DNA of 64,000 bases from Mesorhabditis belari (Eukaryota > Nematoda > Chromadorea > Rhabditida > Rhabditidae), in assembly GCA_958450365.1 (NCBI GenBank), contig CAUEEP010000737.1, positions 2,407,501 to 2,471,500 on the forward strand, written 5' to 3'. The translations under genes were made by a program, and so were the position numbers. Below, one piece after another: positions 11,641 to 29,817 of the stretch (position 1 is the stretch's first letter; each line of letters starts with the position of its first letter). A model generated the notes under the pieces. It made no database searches and was not told the origin of the DNA. It saw nothing but the letters and a program-made list of their open reading frames with translations.

Positions 11641-12152
11641 TTGGGTTGGGGAGAATGAGTCGGCGCCAAACTTTAAAGGGACTTTTTGGACACATAAAGC
11701 CTTCTTTAAACATACGTTGGTTCACAAAAGGACCACATTTCTCTACAAAATGACTTTTGAGAGATTCCACAAAGCTTTTCTTTCGTGGAGTTTATGAACT
11801 TCCAAACGCAGCTGGTTAAAATGGCAAAGAGTCCGATTCATCATTTGAACAGTTTCTTTCACATAAACCTTCTTTGGTGTTTATATAAAAAAGATAGAGC
11901 ACATTCAATTACTTAAGTTGCCAAATTTGCAGGAAGACCCACCAATGGTTTTTCTAGAGACAGTTTGTAGTTTTTGTGAAAAAATGGCTTTTTCTTGAGC
12001 GGAGGCGCTGTTTGAATTTTCTTTTAAATGTCATTTTGTAGAGAATTAGTTAACCATTCTACTCATATCAAACGCATATTATTTGACGAAGTCGAATAGA
12101 AGTTTTAGACATTTTTTTCATTTTCGGCGCCGACTCATTCTCCCCAACCCAA
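11641..12152. mobile_element. Tc1/mariner-type MITE, TTGGG family, copy 1
   Basis: A 512-bp element with inverted ends beginning TTGGGTTGGGGAGAATGAGT and continuing through CGGCGCC, flanked by TA on both sides. A second copy is at 35856-36378 in the opposite internal orientation. No transposase motifs are visible, so it is a non-autonomous element. It lies just upstream of a truncated receptor exon. Confidence 0.8.
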
Positions 12153-12321
12153 TATTATAGGGATGGGGGTCGATTTTTTTTCATACTCTCTCCAGGGTGG
12201 GGTTCAATTACCGGAAATGCGGTAAAGCTATTAATCAGGTCGATTTTTTGTAGGCTTTGAGAAGTAGGACTCAAATACCTATGACGGAGTTTCCGAAAAC
12301 TTATTCTATATTCTATTGTTG

Positions 12322-12645
12322 ATGTTCTTTCATTTTCAAACAACGCTTGAATCTTTCTCTTTACAGACAGTGGCAGTGTCTGTTTGTTTCCCTACTCCAA
12401 TTGCAAGTGGCATCGCGAATCTCTACCGCTGGCTTCCGGAAGACTTCTTTGCAATAGGTTCCGGTGCGTTCACTAGTAGTAAATATGAGATTTCAGTTTT
12501 CGGCACGATATTCTACTCGATTTGTCTCCATTCAATCGTCAACTGTTTGATTGTGATCTTTAGCGCAAAAACCTATAGACAATTTTTAAAGAATTTGGTG
12601 CTTCGATTCGGTGGTTTTAACGGTGTCACGCCTGAACCCATTTGA
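12322..12645 (+). pseudogene. nematode serpentine receptor, C-terminal fragment
   Basis: An open stretch of about 107 residues ends at TGA 12643-12645. It has two hydrophobic segments, one around VAVSVCFPTPIASGI and one around SVFGTIFYSICLHSIVNCLI, followed by a short basic tail with YRQF. This is the pattern of TM6-TM7 and the tail of nematode srh/str-type chemoreceptors. The N-terminal five helices are absent; immediately upstream are about 170 bp of unclear sequence and the MITE ending at 12152. Read as a 5'-truncated receptor. The family call is tentative. Confidence 0.45.
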
Positions 12646-13856
12646 CGTCTGCCATCAATTCAACAAGTTTCTTCGATCCCAATTTCCCAACTTATTGCGA
12701 AAGCTCGAAGGGTTTGAATCTATAAAATCTATTGTTTGGGTTTCGACCTTTTCTCTAAAATATGATCTTCACCAAGTAAAGATTTTCGTTATCAACAAAG
12801 AATCAAGAAATATTTACCGACAAAAAGTTGTGACGAGAACTTTTTCAGCGAATTGTCAATTTGTCCCCTATTTCAAGTATATATGTATGTATAGTTTCAC
12901 TGAATTTTCTTATTAGAATAAGGAGCAATCCATGAATAAGAACCGTGAAGTAAAGGAAACAATAATCGTTTTAAAAGCTTTAACTTAACTGATGAGAATG
13001 GATGATCTAGTCTTATCTCTAAAATCGTTTTAGAGAAATTTCTTCAAGTTTCCAACGTAGAATGCAGTGACTTCCTTTAGCCTCAAACGTTTGTTTTCTT
13101 TGTAGTTAGAATATGGTTTAGGCAGTATTTGCGGCGATTAAATTTGTCTGATAAGAGGCACAACTGAGGTCTTATCTACCCCTGGAGAGACGTATTGATC
13201 ATGTGAAAAGCATTGATTCTTTTTCCTTCCCTTTCCCTTCGTTTATTTCAATGCAACTTAGTTTTTTCATGTTTTTATATTTGCTTTATTAAACACTAAA
13301 TCCCTTCAGATCTTCATTTCTCTCAGTTTTTCAGACATCTTGAATCAATTTATAATAATAGATTATATTATACATTTTATATCACATATAGATAGACTAT
13401 ATTAGGTTCACAAGTTGAACGTGCCTTCTATTTGTTAAGTTTTATAAGTTTTATGTTATCAAGCTTTATGTATGTATATTTAGGCTTTGATCAATTCTGC
13501 TGATAGATGATGGAGCGGCGGAAACGAAAGGAAGACGACGATCAGAATCCTTTAAAGAATCGTCAATTTTCGACCGAACCAAAAAAAAGAGACTTCGCGA
13601 AAGGTTGCAAATCATTTTGAGGGCCCAACTAGGGACCATTGCGGATTTAACACCTCGAATCGGGTGCGAATGATTTATGAGTATGTAGTATTTAACAACT
13701 AGTAATGAGTAGTATGGAAGTCCAAACAATAGATTTTATAGATTCTATATCAGCTGTGATATAGCTGAGTTTTTCGCAATTATCAAATCGATTTTTCGCG
13801 AATCTAGATGCGAAATCAAATGATCTGCAAATTCTGAAAACTGCACAATATATAAG
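12646..13856. other. intergenic, no confident gene
   Basis: AT-rich. One stretch (about 13497-13672, +) can be read as a charged exon ending after LTPRIGCE, but no partner exon was found in phase. Confidence 0.35.
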
Positions 13857-14090
13857 AGTGCGCCATAATTGTCTCAACAAGATAAAGTTCTGATTTTAAG
13901 GCAAACAAGAGCAAAAAAAAAGACAAATTTTTAACTGAATAACATTTATTATACATTAACAATTATAAAATTTATAATTATAACCATTATAAATTTTTTT
14001 TAATGTTAATTAATATTGTAAAACTACGGTTTTCGCTATTAGTGCATTTGAGAACGCCTTGTTGAAGAGGCACGCACTCTACTGTCAAGA
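13857..14090. mobile_element. one end of a mariner element (same family as 46805-47357)
   Basis: From GTGCGCCATAATTGTC onward, about 120 bp match the left end of the mariner relic at 46805 nearly base for base, and weaker similarity continues to about 14090. No second inverted end was found, so this is a solo end. Confidence 0.6.
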
Positions 14091-14218
14091 CTATAAGCTT
14101 AGCACTCGATTCGAGCAAATCCACATCACCCTTATCTACTAAAAGAAAGAACACTTTATCTTTTCTCTTTCTCTAGAAAGCAACTAGATGAAACTTGTGA
14201 AAAGTTAGAAAATTTTAG

Positions 14219-14403
14219 TGGTTTCTGAATTCAATGGTGTTGGAAAGACTTTTGTTCCCGATGGATTGATAGCCGGGAATCCAGATGATTTGAGCATTAA
14301 GAATAAACCCCCTTTCGATCCCGTCGTCTTTATACTTTGTGCACTTGCAATTGTGGTTTTTATGATTTCTATTTATATGATCATTTCGTTAGATGATATT
14401 TGA
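14219..14403 (+). CDS. orphan terminal exon with one transmembrane segment
   Basis: After an acceptor (AAATTTTAG) an open frame of about 61 codons ends at TGA. It starts VSEFNGVGK and holds a long hydrophobic run (PVVFILCALAIVVFMISIYM) and a short DDI tail. The only ATG in phase upstream would need a 15-nt intron, too short to splice. The 5' part of the gene was not found. No family recognised. Confidence 0.3.
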
Positions 14404-15387
14404 TCTGTTCATCGTGGAACCCTCATACGTAAACATTCATAATTCCCTGATGTTCACAATTCATAGCAATAGGAAAGAGCGTTCAGAATCATGCTCACAA
14501 TATCTGCCGTTAATTCTATATTTCTCCTATTCTCAAGTTAAGCATTTGGTGCTCATCAAAACCTCAAATTACATTTTGCTATGTGCAACTCATTTCCCTA
14601 TAAGAGACAAATGGTTTGTTGTTCTTGTGCTCATTGATTTGATCGATTAATAATAAATGTGAAACTGAGATAAAATCTTTGCAATTAAACCAGAAGTTCG
14701 AAAAATCAAAGAAATGATTTCATATCTCAAACCGAGTGATCGTTAAATTCACTCAGTTCGCTAAGTTCTTTCTTTTTTCAAAGTTCATTCACTTGACTCA
14801 TTTAGAAAAATGGTCGTAGTCGCCATAGTCGCCTTAATATTATCAATTTGAATTCGAAGTTATTCAAGGTTTTTTTCAAACCGGGACTATAAGCTAATTA
14901 TCAAAAAATAGAGTTATGGAATGATAAATTTGGGGAAGTGAAAAATGAAATGACATGCTAGTACACTTTTTTTTGAAATAATCATGATTTGTAGTGACTA
15001 TTGGAATTGATACGGTCAATGGCTTGAGGTTTGCGGGTGATGATTGTATCTATTAGGGATTTTATCTATTAGGGTGATGGGAATGAAACCAGCGCTCGCA
15101 TATCTTTCCAAAAATAAAAGGATTTCAAGCCTCAGCCAATAAGTGTTGTTTACTGTTCGAAAGTTCTGAATCTCCTTTACAAAACAGTGCAGAAAGATTG
15201 ATTTTGAATTGGATTGATTATTGGGAACCTGGGTGTTAAAAAGTAATCGCATGTCGAGTCTCAACCTGCGCCTGCTGGCAACTATCCTTTGATCTTTTCG
15301 CTCACGGATCTTTTCGCTTGAAATTTTTCCAGTATATTAAGAATATGCATTACTCAAAACGACCAGCTTATAGATTCTATCTATAGG

Positions 15388-15840
15388 CATCCTTTTTTGG
15401 GAACTTCTCAAACCGAGGTAAAATTTGAGGCAAGTCTGAAGGTTGCTTTATGGAAACAAATGAAACGGCTCCGTTTTCGTTCTTCAGGATGGCGCAAGCT
15501 GCCCCAAGTCAGAAAGATCGATCGATTTTGTGAAGAACAACCTACACTGGAATATTTTTCCTCATGCACCGTAATCCCTGAACGGTGCCCCTTCTAACTA
15601 TCACTTGTTCTTTTCGCTAAAGGATTTCTTATGTGATAAAGAGTTCAAAGATGAGAGCGAACTCGAGGACGGATTGAACGACTATTTTCGCTCGCACTCG
15701 CTTGAGTTTTACGAACGAGGGATTAGCAAAATGCAAAAGCAAAAACGTTGGAGAAGAGTTAGAAATTCAGCTGGAATATCATTTGTTTCTATGTGTTGAA
15801 AATAAATAAATCAAAATCTCTGGGCTCTTATGGGACAACC
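15388..15840 (+). mobile_element. mariner transposase relic
   Basis: Fragments of mariner transposase in several frames: ILFWELLKPR, then after a frameshift LKDFLCDKEF and FYERGISKMQKQKRW, matching the C-terminal part of the DD34D family. It ends in TATGGGACAACCT, similar to the end of the relic at 53051-53611 (TATGGAACAACCTAATA). The N-terminal half and left end are missing. Confidence 0.65.
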
Positions 15841-15987
15841 TGATATCATTGGGTTTTATAAGATGAGAAACAAATTATTGGGATAGCAAATGACATTTGA
15901 CAGCAGCTCAAAGATGGTACAGGTTTGATTCAATTTCTTTGCTCTAATTTTCGCTACCCGTAATCATCAAGAGTCATCGAAAAGCGC

Positions 15988-16122
15988 TCATCTTGGATTC
16001 TTCTCCGAGATTTTCGTGTAGGCGGCGACGATTTTCAGTGATGCACCGACCGTAATCACTTTACACGCGATAAACAAAAAGTTCAACAATTCCATTTGTT
16101 CCAAGTTCCATCCGAAAGCGGT
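15988..16122 (-). CDS. orphan terminal exon, unknown
   Basis: On the minus strand, after a possible acceptor (GATTTGAG), about 44 codons run to a TGA. They include a hydrophobic helix-like stretch (LNFLFIACKVITVGASLKIV) and a short basic tail. The composition looks coding, but no upstream exon was found in phase. Confidence 0.25.
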   Translation of the reverse strand, partial: TAFGWNLEQMELLNFLFIACKVITVGASLKIVAAYTKISEKNPR

Positions 16123-16821
16123 CTCAAATCAACCAATTATCCAAAATGGGGCAAGAAAACTGAATCTTCAACATTTCCCAAGCAAAATTAGCTAAATTCA
16201 AAAAGTTCAGGTAATAACCAGAGAATTGTACAGAAGGAAAAAGGAAAAACAACAGTCAACTATTACCAGCATATACTTTTATCTGCTTTTGTTGATGAGA
16301 ATATTGTGAAAATTGATCACCGAACTTTTTGTTCTCTTTTCGCCCAATTAGCTTCGATTATTTTAGAAATCCTCAAGAAAATATGTTTCCTTTAACATTT
16401 CTATTCCCATTTCTATTCCCATTTCTACATAAAGGCGCCGTCGGAACTTTTCCTGGATTGTAGAATACGGGCTTTAGTCTCAACCAGCCGGTTGTTAAAC
16501 CGATTTCGACCGCAAAAGATGGAATCACGTCAAGTCAAGGAATAGTCAAGGAGTCTGGACGGTCACTAAAGGGGTAAACTTAGTATTTTATTGTCAATTG
16601 GATTCTCTAATGTGCTACAGGATTGTCTGTATTTCATTGTTTCATGCTACCAGCGGTATCGTGCAGATTTTCTGTGCTCAACAACCGATTTAGCTAGTTT
16701 TTATTTTTCTGTTTTACAATCGATAAAATATTATTGAAAACTTTAAACTGAATTGGTTATTGGAGAAAAACTAACAGAAAAAGTTGGACAAAAGAAAGAA
16801 ATGAAGGAGTTTAAAATAAGT

Positions 16822-17132
16822 GAACGTGAACGTGAACGTTGAAGGTTGAACGTGAACGTGAACGTTGAACGTTCAACATGAATGTGAACGTTCAACATGA
16901 ATGTGAACGTTCAACATGAATGTGAACGTTGAACGTGAACGTTGAACGTGAACGTGAACGTTGAACGTGAACGTGAACGTTGAACGTGAACGTGAACGTT
17001 GAACGTGAACGTGAACGTTGAACGTGAACGTGAACGTTGAACGTGAACGTGAACGTTGAACGTGAACGTGAACGTTGAACGTGAACGTGAACGTTGAACG
17101 TGAACGTGAACGTTGAACGTGAACGTGAACGT
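16822..17132. repeat. 18-bp tandem repeat
   Basis: About 17 units of GTTGAACGTGAACGTGAA with variants at the left end (CATGAATGTGAACGTTCAA). The open frames through it are artefacts of the 18-bp period. Confidence 0.9.
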
Positions 17133-17233
17133 TAACGCGAAAGATTTCCAAACAAACAAATGACAATTTTCTAATTTACCGTTCAACTATTCCTCGATTT
17201 ATGAACAAAAAACTTTCGTTTTTCGTTCTCCGA

Positions 17234-18406
17234 TCATTTAAGTGGCCATCTTTTCCGAAGAATCACTTGAATTTCGACAATCTCCTCGTCGATTTCCCTC
17301 CACCCGACGAGGCGTCTCTTCATTCCCTCAACGCTTCTCATCATCACCTCCAAATCCCCGCTTTTCCTCACAAAATACCCAATCGCCCGCGTCTGGACTT
17401 TCTTTTGAAAAGTGGACAATATCCGCTCGAATTCCCAAAACTCTTTCAATTTCGGCTCATCTTTCTCGTAAAAGCACAAGTCGAGAAACTCGACCTCATC
17501 AAGCGATCCGGGCTCTCCATTCCAACAGATACATTCAAATTCCTCATCATTGGGCATGGCTCCGAGGATCTCATGTAAATTCTCGTCGATCATCTCGACA
17601 CAATTTCTATTCAGGCGATATTTGAGCATCAGGAGGTCAGCAGAAATAGTCGCGTGTTGTCTTATTAAGACTCTCATTGATTCGAGCATCTTTCCCTTCT
17701 CCCCATAGTGAAATTGATAGAAATTGGCGCTTGTTTGACTTAAAATTTGAAAATCGGGTTCCCAATTCAGGAACTCATAGATTTTACAGCCATTCAGCTG
17801 AGGTTTCTCGAATATTTTCCGATTTTTCTCTACAGAACCTCCAAAAAGCTTTAATTTATCGGAAACCATTGGGCAAAAGTGGTCAAATACATCAATAAAG
17901 CCATCACTGATCACTCGCATTCTTGAAACAATGCCAATTCTCGAGAAAAACTTCCTTCTTTTAAAAAGATCCGAGAAAGTTGCCGGTATATCCTCGATTG
18001 AGGTGTAAATTCCACGGACAATGCTCAGGGATTGACAGGATCGAATTGTTGAGAGAATGAAGAGAGGAAAGCGGAGATGGTTCTCGAATTTTTTCGATTC
18101 TCTTAGTTTCCATCCCTCGAGCCGATCCCGCAATCGTTGCGCGTCGAAGCCATTCTCGCATAGGCCCAATTCATAAGACTCACCCTTGGGCCAGACGATT
18201 TTCACATCGACAAAATAGCCATCTTTGTTCGGATTGATCTTCATTGTGATCTCGGCGATTCGTGGAGGAAAGAGCCCCTTCTTGAGATAATTCTGATGAG
18301 CCAGTTTAACGGTTCTGAATAAAGTGAGAGCATCGTGGAAACTGGTTCGATCGAATACTTGCGTTGATAGCTCTTTTGGAAGGGTCTTCAGAGAGAATTT
18401 TGGCAT
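17234..18406 (-). CDS. F-box-like protein, intronless, 390 aa
   Basis: A single open frame starting MPKFSLKTLPKELS and ending at TAA. The first 45 residues have the form of a divergent F-box (LPKEL, then DALTLFRTVKL). The rest is alpha/beta-like with no repeats, signal peptide or transmembrane segment, as in the large nematode-specific F-box families whose C-terminal domains are thought to bind substrates for SCF ubiquitin ligases. A second intronless gene of similar design is at 33942-34982. The frame is undamaged over 1.17 kb. The F-box call rests on the N-terminus only. Confidence 0.7.
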   Translation of the reverse strand: MPKFSLKTLPKELSTQVFDRTSFHDALTLFRTVKLAHQNYLKKGLFPPRIAEITMKINPNKDGYFVDVKIVWPKGESYELGLCENGFDAQRLRDRLEGWKLRESKKFENHLRFPLFILSTIRSCQSLSIVRGIYTSIEDIPATFSDLFKRRKFFSRIGIVSRMRVISDGFIDVFDHFCPMVSDKLKLFGGSVEKNRKIFEKPQLNGCKIYEFLNWEPDFQILSQTSANFYQFHYGEKGKMLESMRVLIRQHATISADLLMLKYRLNRNCVEMIDENLHEILGAMPNDEEFECICWNGEPGSLDEVEFLDLCFYEKDEPKLKEFWEFERILSTFQKKVQTRAIGYFVRKSGDLEVMMRSVEGMKRRLVGWREIDEEIVEIQVILRKRWPLK

Positions 18407-19275
18407 TTTATGATGAAAGAAAGATTCCTTTTGAGAAATAATGTTCCCAAATTGAAAATTCCATTTGGCAAAATGAAAAAATGCTTAGAGATTGGAAAAA
18501 TGAGAAAATTTCCCGCAAATAATTGCGTAATCAAAAAAACAACACAACACAACTCTCTACGATTCGATCTTTATAGCAAAAAGTGGATTCAAAAAAGATT
18601 CTCATCTATTTTGCTAGCCAGTAAACATTAGAGTTCCTACTTTTACATTAAATCTTGTGGGTTTTACAATAAACTTTCATAGATTCGAAATAAAAGTGGC
18701 GAAGAAAACGTAGACTTTTTAATTGATGGTCTCTTCTTGAGAAAAGTAAAATGCTCTCGAATCGTTTGCTTTGAATAAATTGTCCTGAACGTTGATGTGG
18801 AAGTGACTCTCTCATTTGTTCACTCAAATGGGCCAAATTTGTGACATTTTTGCGAGATTCATCCCAATTCTCATCGCTCATCTCGCTCAATTCTCATTAC
18901 AACGTGTTGACCGCAAAACTTTTCAATCTTTCCCCATCTTTTTCCTTTTAGCTTTATTGTAATTTGATCTTGAAGGTTGATAAACATGACATTGCTTTCT
19001 TTAAGGCAAAACTTTCACACAAATTCATTGCATTGCATTTTTGTGCTCAACGCCTTTTAGCCTTTAAATTCTTTTAACGCTAAGAATTATAAGGAAAGTT
19101 ATTCATTGATTTATTCATTTATCCATACTTGCACTCAAGCAAAACTGTAAAACAAGCAAAACGTCGTCAAATCACAATCTCTCTCAAAGAACACTAATGC
19201 TTACATCACTGGAAGCCAAATTTACCCCCATCAAATGGAAGAAGAGCGTCAAATTAACGTCAAATTAACGGCATT
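18407..19275. other. intergenic, no gene seen
   Basis: AT-rich, containing the promoter of the minus-strand F-box-like gene. From about 19200 it grades into transposase-derived sequence. Confidence 0.4.
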
Positions 19276-19659
19276 ATGAATCAACATGTTTACTTGGAAA
19301 TCTTAAAGAATCAAATGTTACCAAATGCTCGTCAAATTCTGCCACCAAACTTCATTTTTCAAGATGATAATGACCCAAAACATCGCTCACGTCTTGTCAA
19401 GCAATGGGTTATCGCGCAAAACATTAACTTTTTGCAATGGCCGAGCCAGAGTCCTGATCTAAATTTAATTGAACACTTATGGGAAATCGTCGAGAAGATG
19501 TGTGAAGGAATAAAAACAAGCAATGCACAAGAAAAATTTGATGTCTTGGCTAAAAAGTGGATGGAGATTCCGGCACAGGCCGTCGATACATTTTTCGCCT
19601 CAATGAGCCGCCGATTTCAAGCCGTCGTTGACTCAAAAGGATTTCCTACAAAATATTGA
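19276..19659 (+). mobile_element. Tc1-type transposase, C-terminal fragment
   Basis: An open frame of 127 aa shows the last part of a Tc1/Tc3-type DDE domain: MNQHVYLEIL, FQDDNDPKH with the second catalytic Asp, WPSQSPDLNLIEHLWE with the catalytic Glu, then an amphipathic tail. The N-terminal DNA-binding domain and first Asp are missing, and no inverted ends were identified. Inactive relic. Confidence 0.85.
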
Positions 19660-19947
19660 TCGTTTTGAGAATTGTTTTTCCTAAATCTTTAAGGTAATTT
19701 TTCGAAAGTCCTTGATTTTTGTGTTAATTTATAAAAGTTATTAAACTTATCAATAAAAATCAATAAAAGTTCTAAAAAATCTTTAACTGAAAGCCGGTTG
19801 CTTTTACCTTTTATTTTATAAAAATTCAACTAATTCTACATCTCATAGCTAAATTTTGTATTGATATGTAGCTTGGTTGAGAAGTTATCGACAAAAGCAA
19901 AAAGTTGTTCAACTTTTGACCGCTATTGTATGTGTCCTGGGCCCGGT

Positions 19948-20190
19948 TTCACCACCACTGTATTAGCTTAACACGCGTTAAGCTAATACAGTGTAGTAGA
20001 GGTGTATTAGCTTAACACGATTAAGCTAATACATAGCTTAATACGTATTAAGCTATATATTAAGAACGTCTTTTCATACATTGTATTAGCGAAAATCTCT
20101 AATAAACTGTATTTAGCTAATATGGTGTATGGATTTCCTAATACACCATTTCACCACCACTTAATACAGCTGAGCGTGCATACTAATGCA
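19948..20190. repeat. palindrome-rich element
   Basis: Contains a perfect 17-bp inverted repeat (CACTGTATTAGCTTAAC) with a 4-bp loop, followed by two imperfect repeats of the same TTAGCTTAA core, bracketed by two TTTCACCACCAC motifs. It looks like a degenerate foldback element. Confidence 0.5.
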
Positions 20191-20700
20191 TACTCGTTAC
20201 CCCGGTCGATGTCATGACTCTAAAGTTTTCAAGCAAAGCCGACTCTACGACGATTTTCCTTGAGGAATCAAGGATGGTATTTTACTGGCTGACAGCCCAG
20301 CTGAAACGTTCTTGTTGAAGCCGATTTTATTTTGACCGCTATTGTAGATCTGACAAATTAAATTGAAGAATCAGAGTAAAGTTTTCCGCGTCAAAACTTT
20401 CCCAAAACTCTAGGAGGGATTGTTGGTGGTTAATGTTCTCATGTCTAGTAAACAAAAGTCAACTTAAACAGTAGTAAGTCCCTAGCTCAGCGAAAAATTC
20501 ATGGTTGCTAAAAACTTTCTCCTACAATAAGATTCCCTGCTGAACAGAATATCTTTCAAAAATTGAAATCTACAATACCTTTCATTCTTTCCAAAAGACA
20601 ACTTGTTTTTTGATTTCTTTCTTCAGAAGACAAATGCGAAACAAATTGCTTTTAGACTTGCGACCCTTCGTTTTACTAGCTCGAAAAACAGATGAGACTT

Positions 20701-20780
20701 TGCTTTCTTTGCTTTCTTTGCTTTCTTTGCTTTCTTTGCTTTCTTTGCTTTCTTTGCTTTCTTTGCTTTCTTTGCTTTCC
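20701..20780. repeat. 9-bp tandem repeat
   Basis: About nine copies of TTTCTTTGC. Confidence 0.9.
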
Positions 20781-20981
20781 TTTGATTAAAGCCAGAGATT
20801 TTGCTTCCCTTATTTGCTTAAAATATTACATGACTAGCTATAAAGTTCACTGAAATCACCAAAAAGTTTACGTCGCCGAATTTACAGTTTTTTAAAATTG
20901 TGGCAACCATTGTTTAGTTTATGGCAGCCAAATATAAACTTTACGCGATCATTCATTTAGAAATCGACTGAAGAACAAAGA

Positions 20982-23285
20982 ATGTATCGCTTGTCGAGCA
21001 TTTTCCTTCTTTTCATTTATTACTTTATATTTGTGGATTCAAATGACGGGTAGGGAAAGCGAGAAAAATGGTTTTGAATAACCTTCACAATGCATTTATG
21101 ATATGTCCACAAATAGATGGGGTTTATGCGTTATTTAAGCTTTTGCAAGAGTTGAGACAAATTCTCTGTTTAAATTTTAAAACCCGACTTATTCTGATGT
21201 CAAACTCGTTTGATATTTGAAGCCGTTGAGCAAGAGCCGTTGGAATGTGTCTAATTGCCGTTGGAATGTGTCCAATTGCCGTTGAAATGTGTCCAATTTG
21301 ATATTTAAACGGAAAAAACCTTAAACAAATCCCCTTTGTGTTCTAATTTTAAAAAATTTTAGCCCTTCTGAGTCGCCGATCGAAAATGAAACAACGGAAA
21401 AGTTAGTTTTCGCCTGTTCTCTGAATCGATTTTTTATAAAAACGTTTACAGACCGGCTTTCAATTTGGAACTGTTCAATGCGTTGAAGGCATTCTCAGAC
21501 GAAATGTGAGTAGTTTCAGAAAACATGCAGTACTGGACAATGAAATATGATATTTGAAAAACGATCGTCACTTTCGCGCGTCTGTAACCCCATTGCCTTT
21601 GAGTTTAAACTATTAGTGTTATACATTTTCTGAAAGCTCTTTTCAAGGGCTACACAATGGTAATACTAATATTTAGAAATACGGTAAAGACAAGAGAGTT
21701 ACAGACGCGCGAAAGTGACGATCTTTTTTCAAATATGATATTTCATTGTCCAGTAGCGTAACTTAAACTCAAAATTTGTCAAAAGACTTGAATAACATTT
21801 CTCATTTGACCACATTGCAATAATTACAGGGAGGAACGAAAAGCTGAAGGCGACGTGGTTGAGGGACAGAACGACTCAGCTTTGTAAGACAATGACAAAA
21901 GAAAAACATCGTCTGTCCATTCAGATTCGATCCATTAAACCCTTGTGCTCACTTCAGCGGCAATTGGACACATTTCAACGGCTCTTGCTATAAGGTTTTT
22001 TTCTGTTTTTTTTTCTGTTTATTTGTATCAATTTCTTTCGGTTAAACTTCGCCCTCAATTCCTTAAGGTTTTTACGTAGATCTTCTTCTTAATGACTTTC
22101 TCCTTAATGACCTTCTCCTTAATGACCTTCTCCTTAATGGCCTTCTCCTTAATGGCCTTCTCCTTAATGGCCTTCTCCTTAATGGCCTTCGCCTTAATGG
22201 CCTTCTCCTTAATGGCCTTCTCCTTAATGGCCTTCTCCTTAATGACTTTCTCCTTCATAGACCTTAATGTTTTTACATAGAAATTTCACGTGGACATGAT
22301 GCACGCTGCATCGAAAGCTCTATGCGAGAGAAAGAACGCAAAGCTGGCATCGATTCACAGCCAAGAGGAGCAGGATTTCGTTTTTAACGGTAGTTCACAA
22401 GTGTATTTTAATTCATTTTTCACCTTTAGCCTATGGACACAGCTGGATCGGATTGGAGGTAATGGAAAGAAGTGAAATCACGAGAACAAAAAGCTTTCGC
22501 TTCAAAATGTCTTCACCAATAGAGAAGATCAAATTTAAGCTTTAAAAAACGATAGCTTTAAAAGATATACCGTATTCTCTCTAATAGTAATGCACCCTGC
22601 CGAGACGAGATGCTGACTATTTTACGGTTTCCAAGCTTTTGCAGAAGCTCAACACTCGAATCCCCCACTAGATCTCATCGTCAGCTACATTTTCCGACCC
22701 CACATCGATAGGTTCTGATAAGCGCTTTTCGAGATTTCGAACAATCTAGGCAACGCTCAGGGTGCACTATTATTAGAGAAGTTGTTAGGTAGCTGTTCTT
22801 TTTAAACTTTCAGTCCAGTAGAACCACAAAAGCGGTTTTTGAGTTGCAGAAAAACATCGAAATTTCATGCCAACTTGCTTGTCACATAGTTATAGTTATA
22901 GTTTACGTTTTCTCTCTAGAAAGTCAACGGCACGTGGACTTGGAGCGATGGGAGTGCAATGGATTATACGAATTGGGGATATGCTAGATGGGGAGAAGAT
23001 CAAGCGACGGTTTGTTGAGCGAACGAGACTTCGTTTGGACAACGAATTAGACGTGATTTACGGGTGATAGCATAGGTTTCATCCAAAATTCTCAGCTTTT
23101 GCTTCAAGATAAACCCGATCCAATTCGAAAACTATGTCTAGAATATATGCTGTTTTTGTATTACTGAAATTGCTAGATCTCACACATGTTTTTTGCAGAT
23201 CTCCAACAGTGACACGGGCTTCTGGAGTGAGAGCCGAGCCGTCATCGTGACTGGGCCGATTTGCAGGAAATCTCCTCGGTCATAA
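20982..23285 (+). CDS. secreted C-type lectin-like protein
   Basis: Nine exons (20982-21049, 21363-21401, 21452-21505, 21830-21883, 21925-21994, 22281-22389, 22430-22458, 22920-23009, 23199-23285) total 600 nt with consistent phases, giving 199 aa. [20 protein letters not shown] is a signal peptide. An acidic linker follows, then a C-type lectin domain: [53 protein letters not shown], and a last exon with a single Cys near the end. The QPD/EPN-type calcium motif and WND are not evident (GEDQAT follows the Trp-rich part), so sugar binding is doubtful. Nematode CLECs often act in surface or immune roles. Introns hold a MITE, a 15-bp repeat and a second MITE. Confidence 0.85.
21526..21760. mobile_element. 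MITE, GTACTGG family, copy 1 (lectin intron)
   Basis: About 235 bp with near-perfect inverted ends of about 60 bp starting CAGTACTGGACAATGAAATA and reaching TTTCGCGCGTCTGTAAC. A second copy is at 56851-57085 with the core inverted. Tc1-like ends and TA-type flanks. Confidence 0.85.
22082..22255. repeat. 15-bp tandem repeat
   Basis: About eleven units of CTTCTCCTTAATGGC within a lectin-gene intron. Confidence 0.9.
22574..22780. mobile_element. short TIR element (lectin intron)
   Basis: Inverted ends TTCTCTCTAATAGTAATGCA and CAGGGTGCACTATTATTAGA(GAA) enclose about 160 bp with no coding motif. Single copy in the window. Confidence 0.6.
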
Positions 23286-23492
23286 AAGCAAAATAAACGG
23301 TTTTAAAAGTTTCCCATTAGAGAGTGATGCTTTCCAAAGAAAAAAAACTATAAAACTCAATCCACCAAACAATTCAAAAGTTGAAAGTTTTGAATGATCT
23401 TAAAGGAAAATTTAGAACTTTTTTTGTAATCCTTCCGACAAATGTTTATCAAAAACGAAAAACGAAAAGCTTCAGCTTCAGCTAAATGAAAT

Positions 23493-29817
<6,325 letters not shown>

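Noticed and set aside
13466..13729. Charged plus-strand stretch (FKESSIFDRTKKKRLRERL) as an exon
   Set aside because: Plausible composition, but no exon joins it in phase on either side; left unannotated.
16822..17132. CRISPR-like regular repeat array
   Set aside because: Head-to-tail minisatellite without spacers, in a eukaryotic genome.
16873..17186. Two open frames of 90-97 codons on the minus strand with FTFNVHVHVQRSR repeats
   Set aside because: Pure translation of an 18-bp minisatellite; the repeat is open in several frames.
22055..22280. Repetitive [13 protein letters not shown] and [10 protein letters not shown] frames
   Set aside because: Translation of a 15-bp tandem repeat inside a lectin-gene intron.
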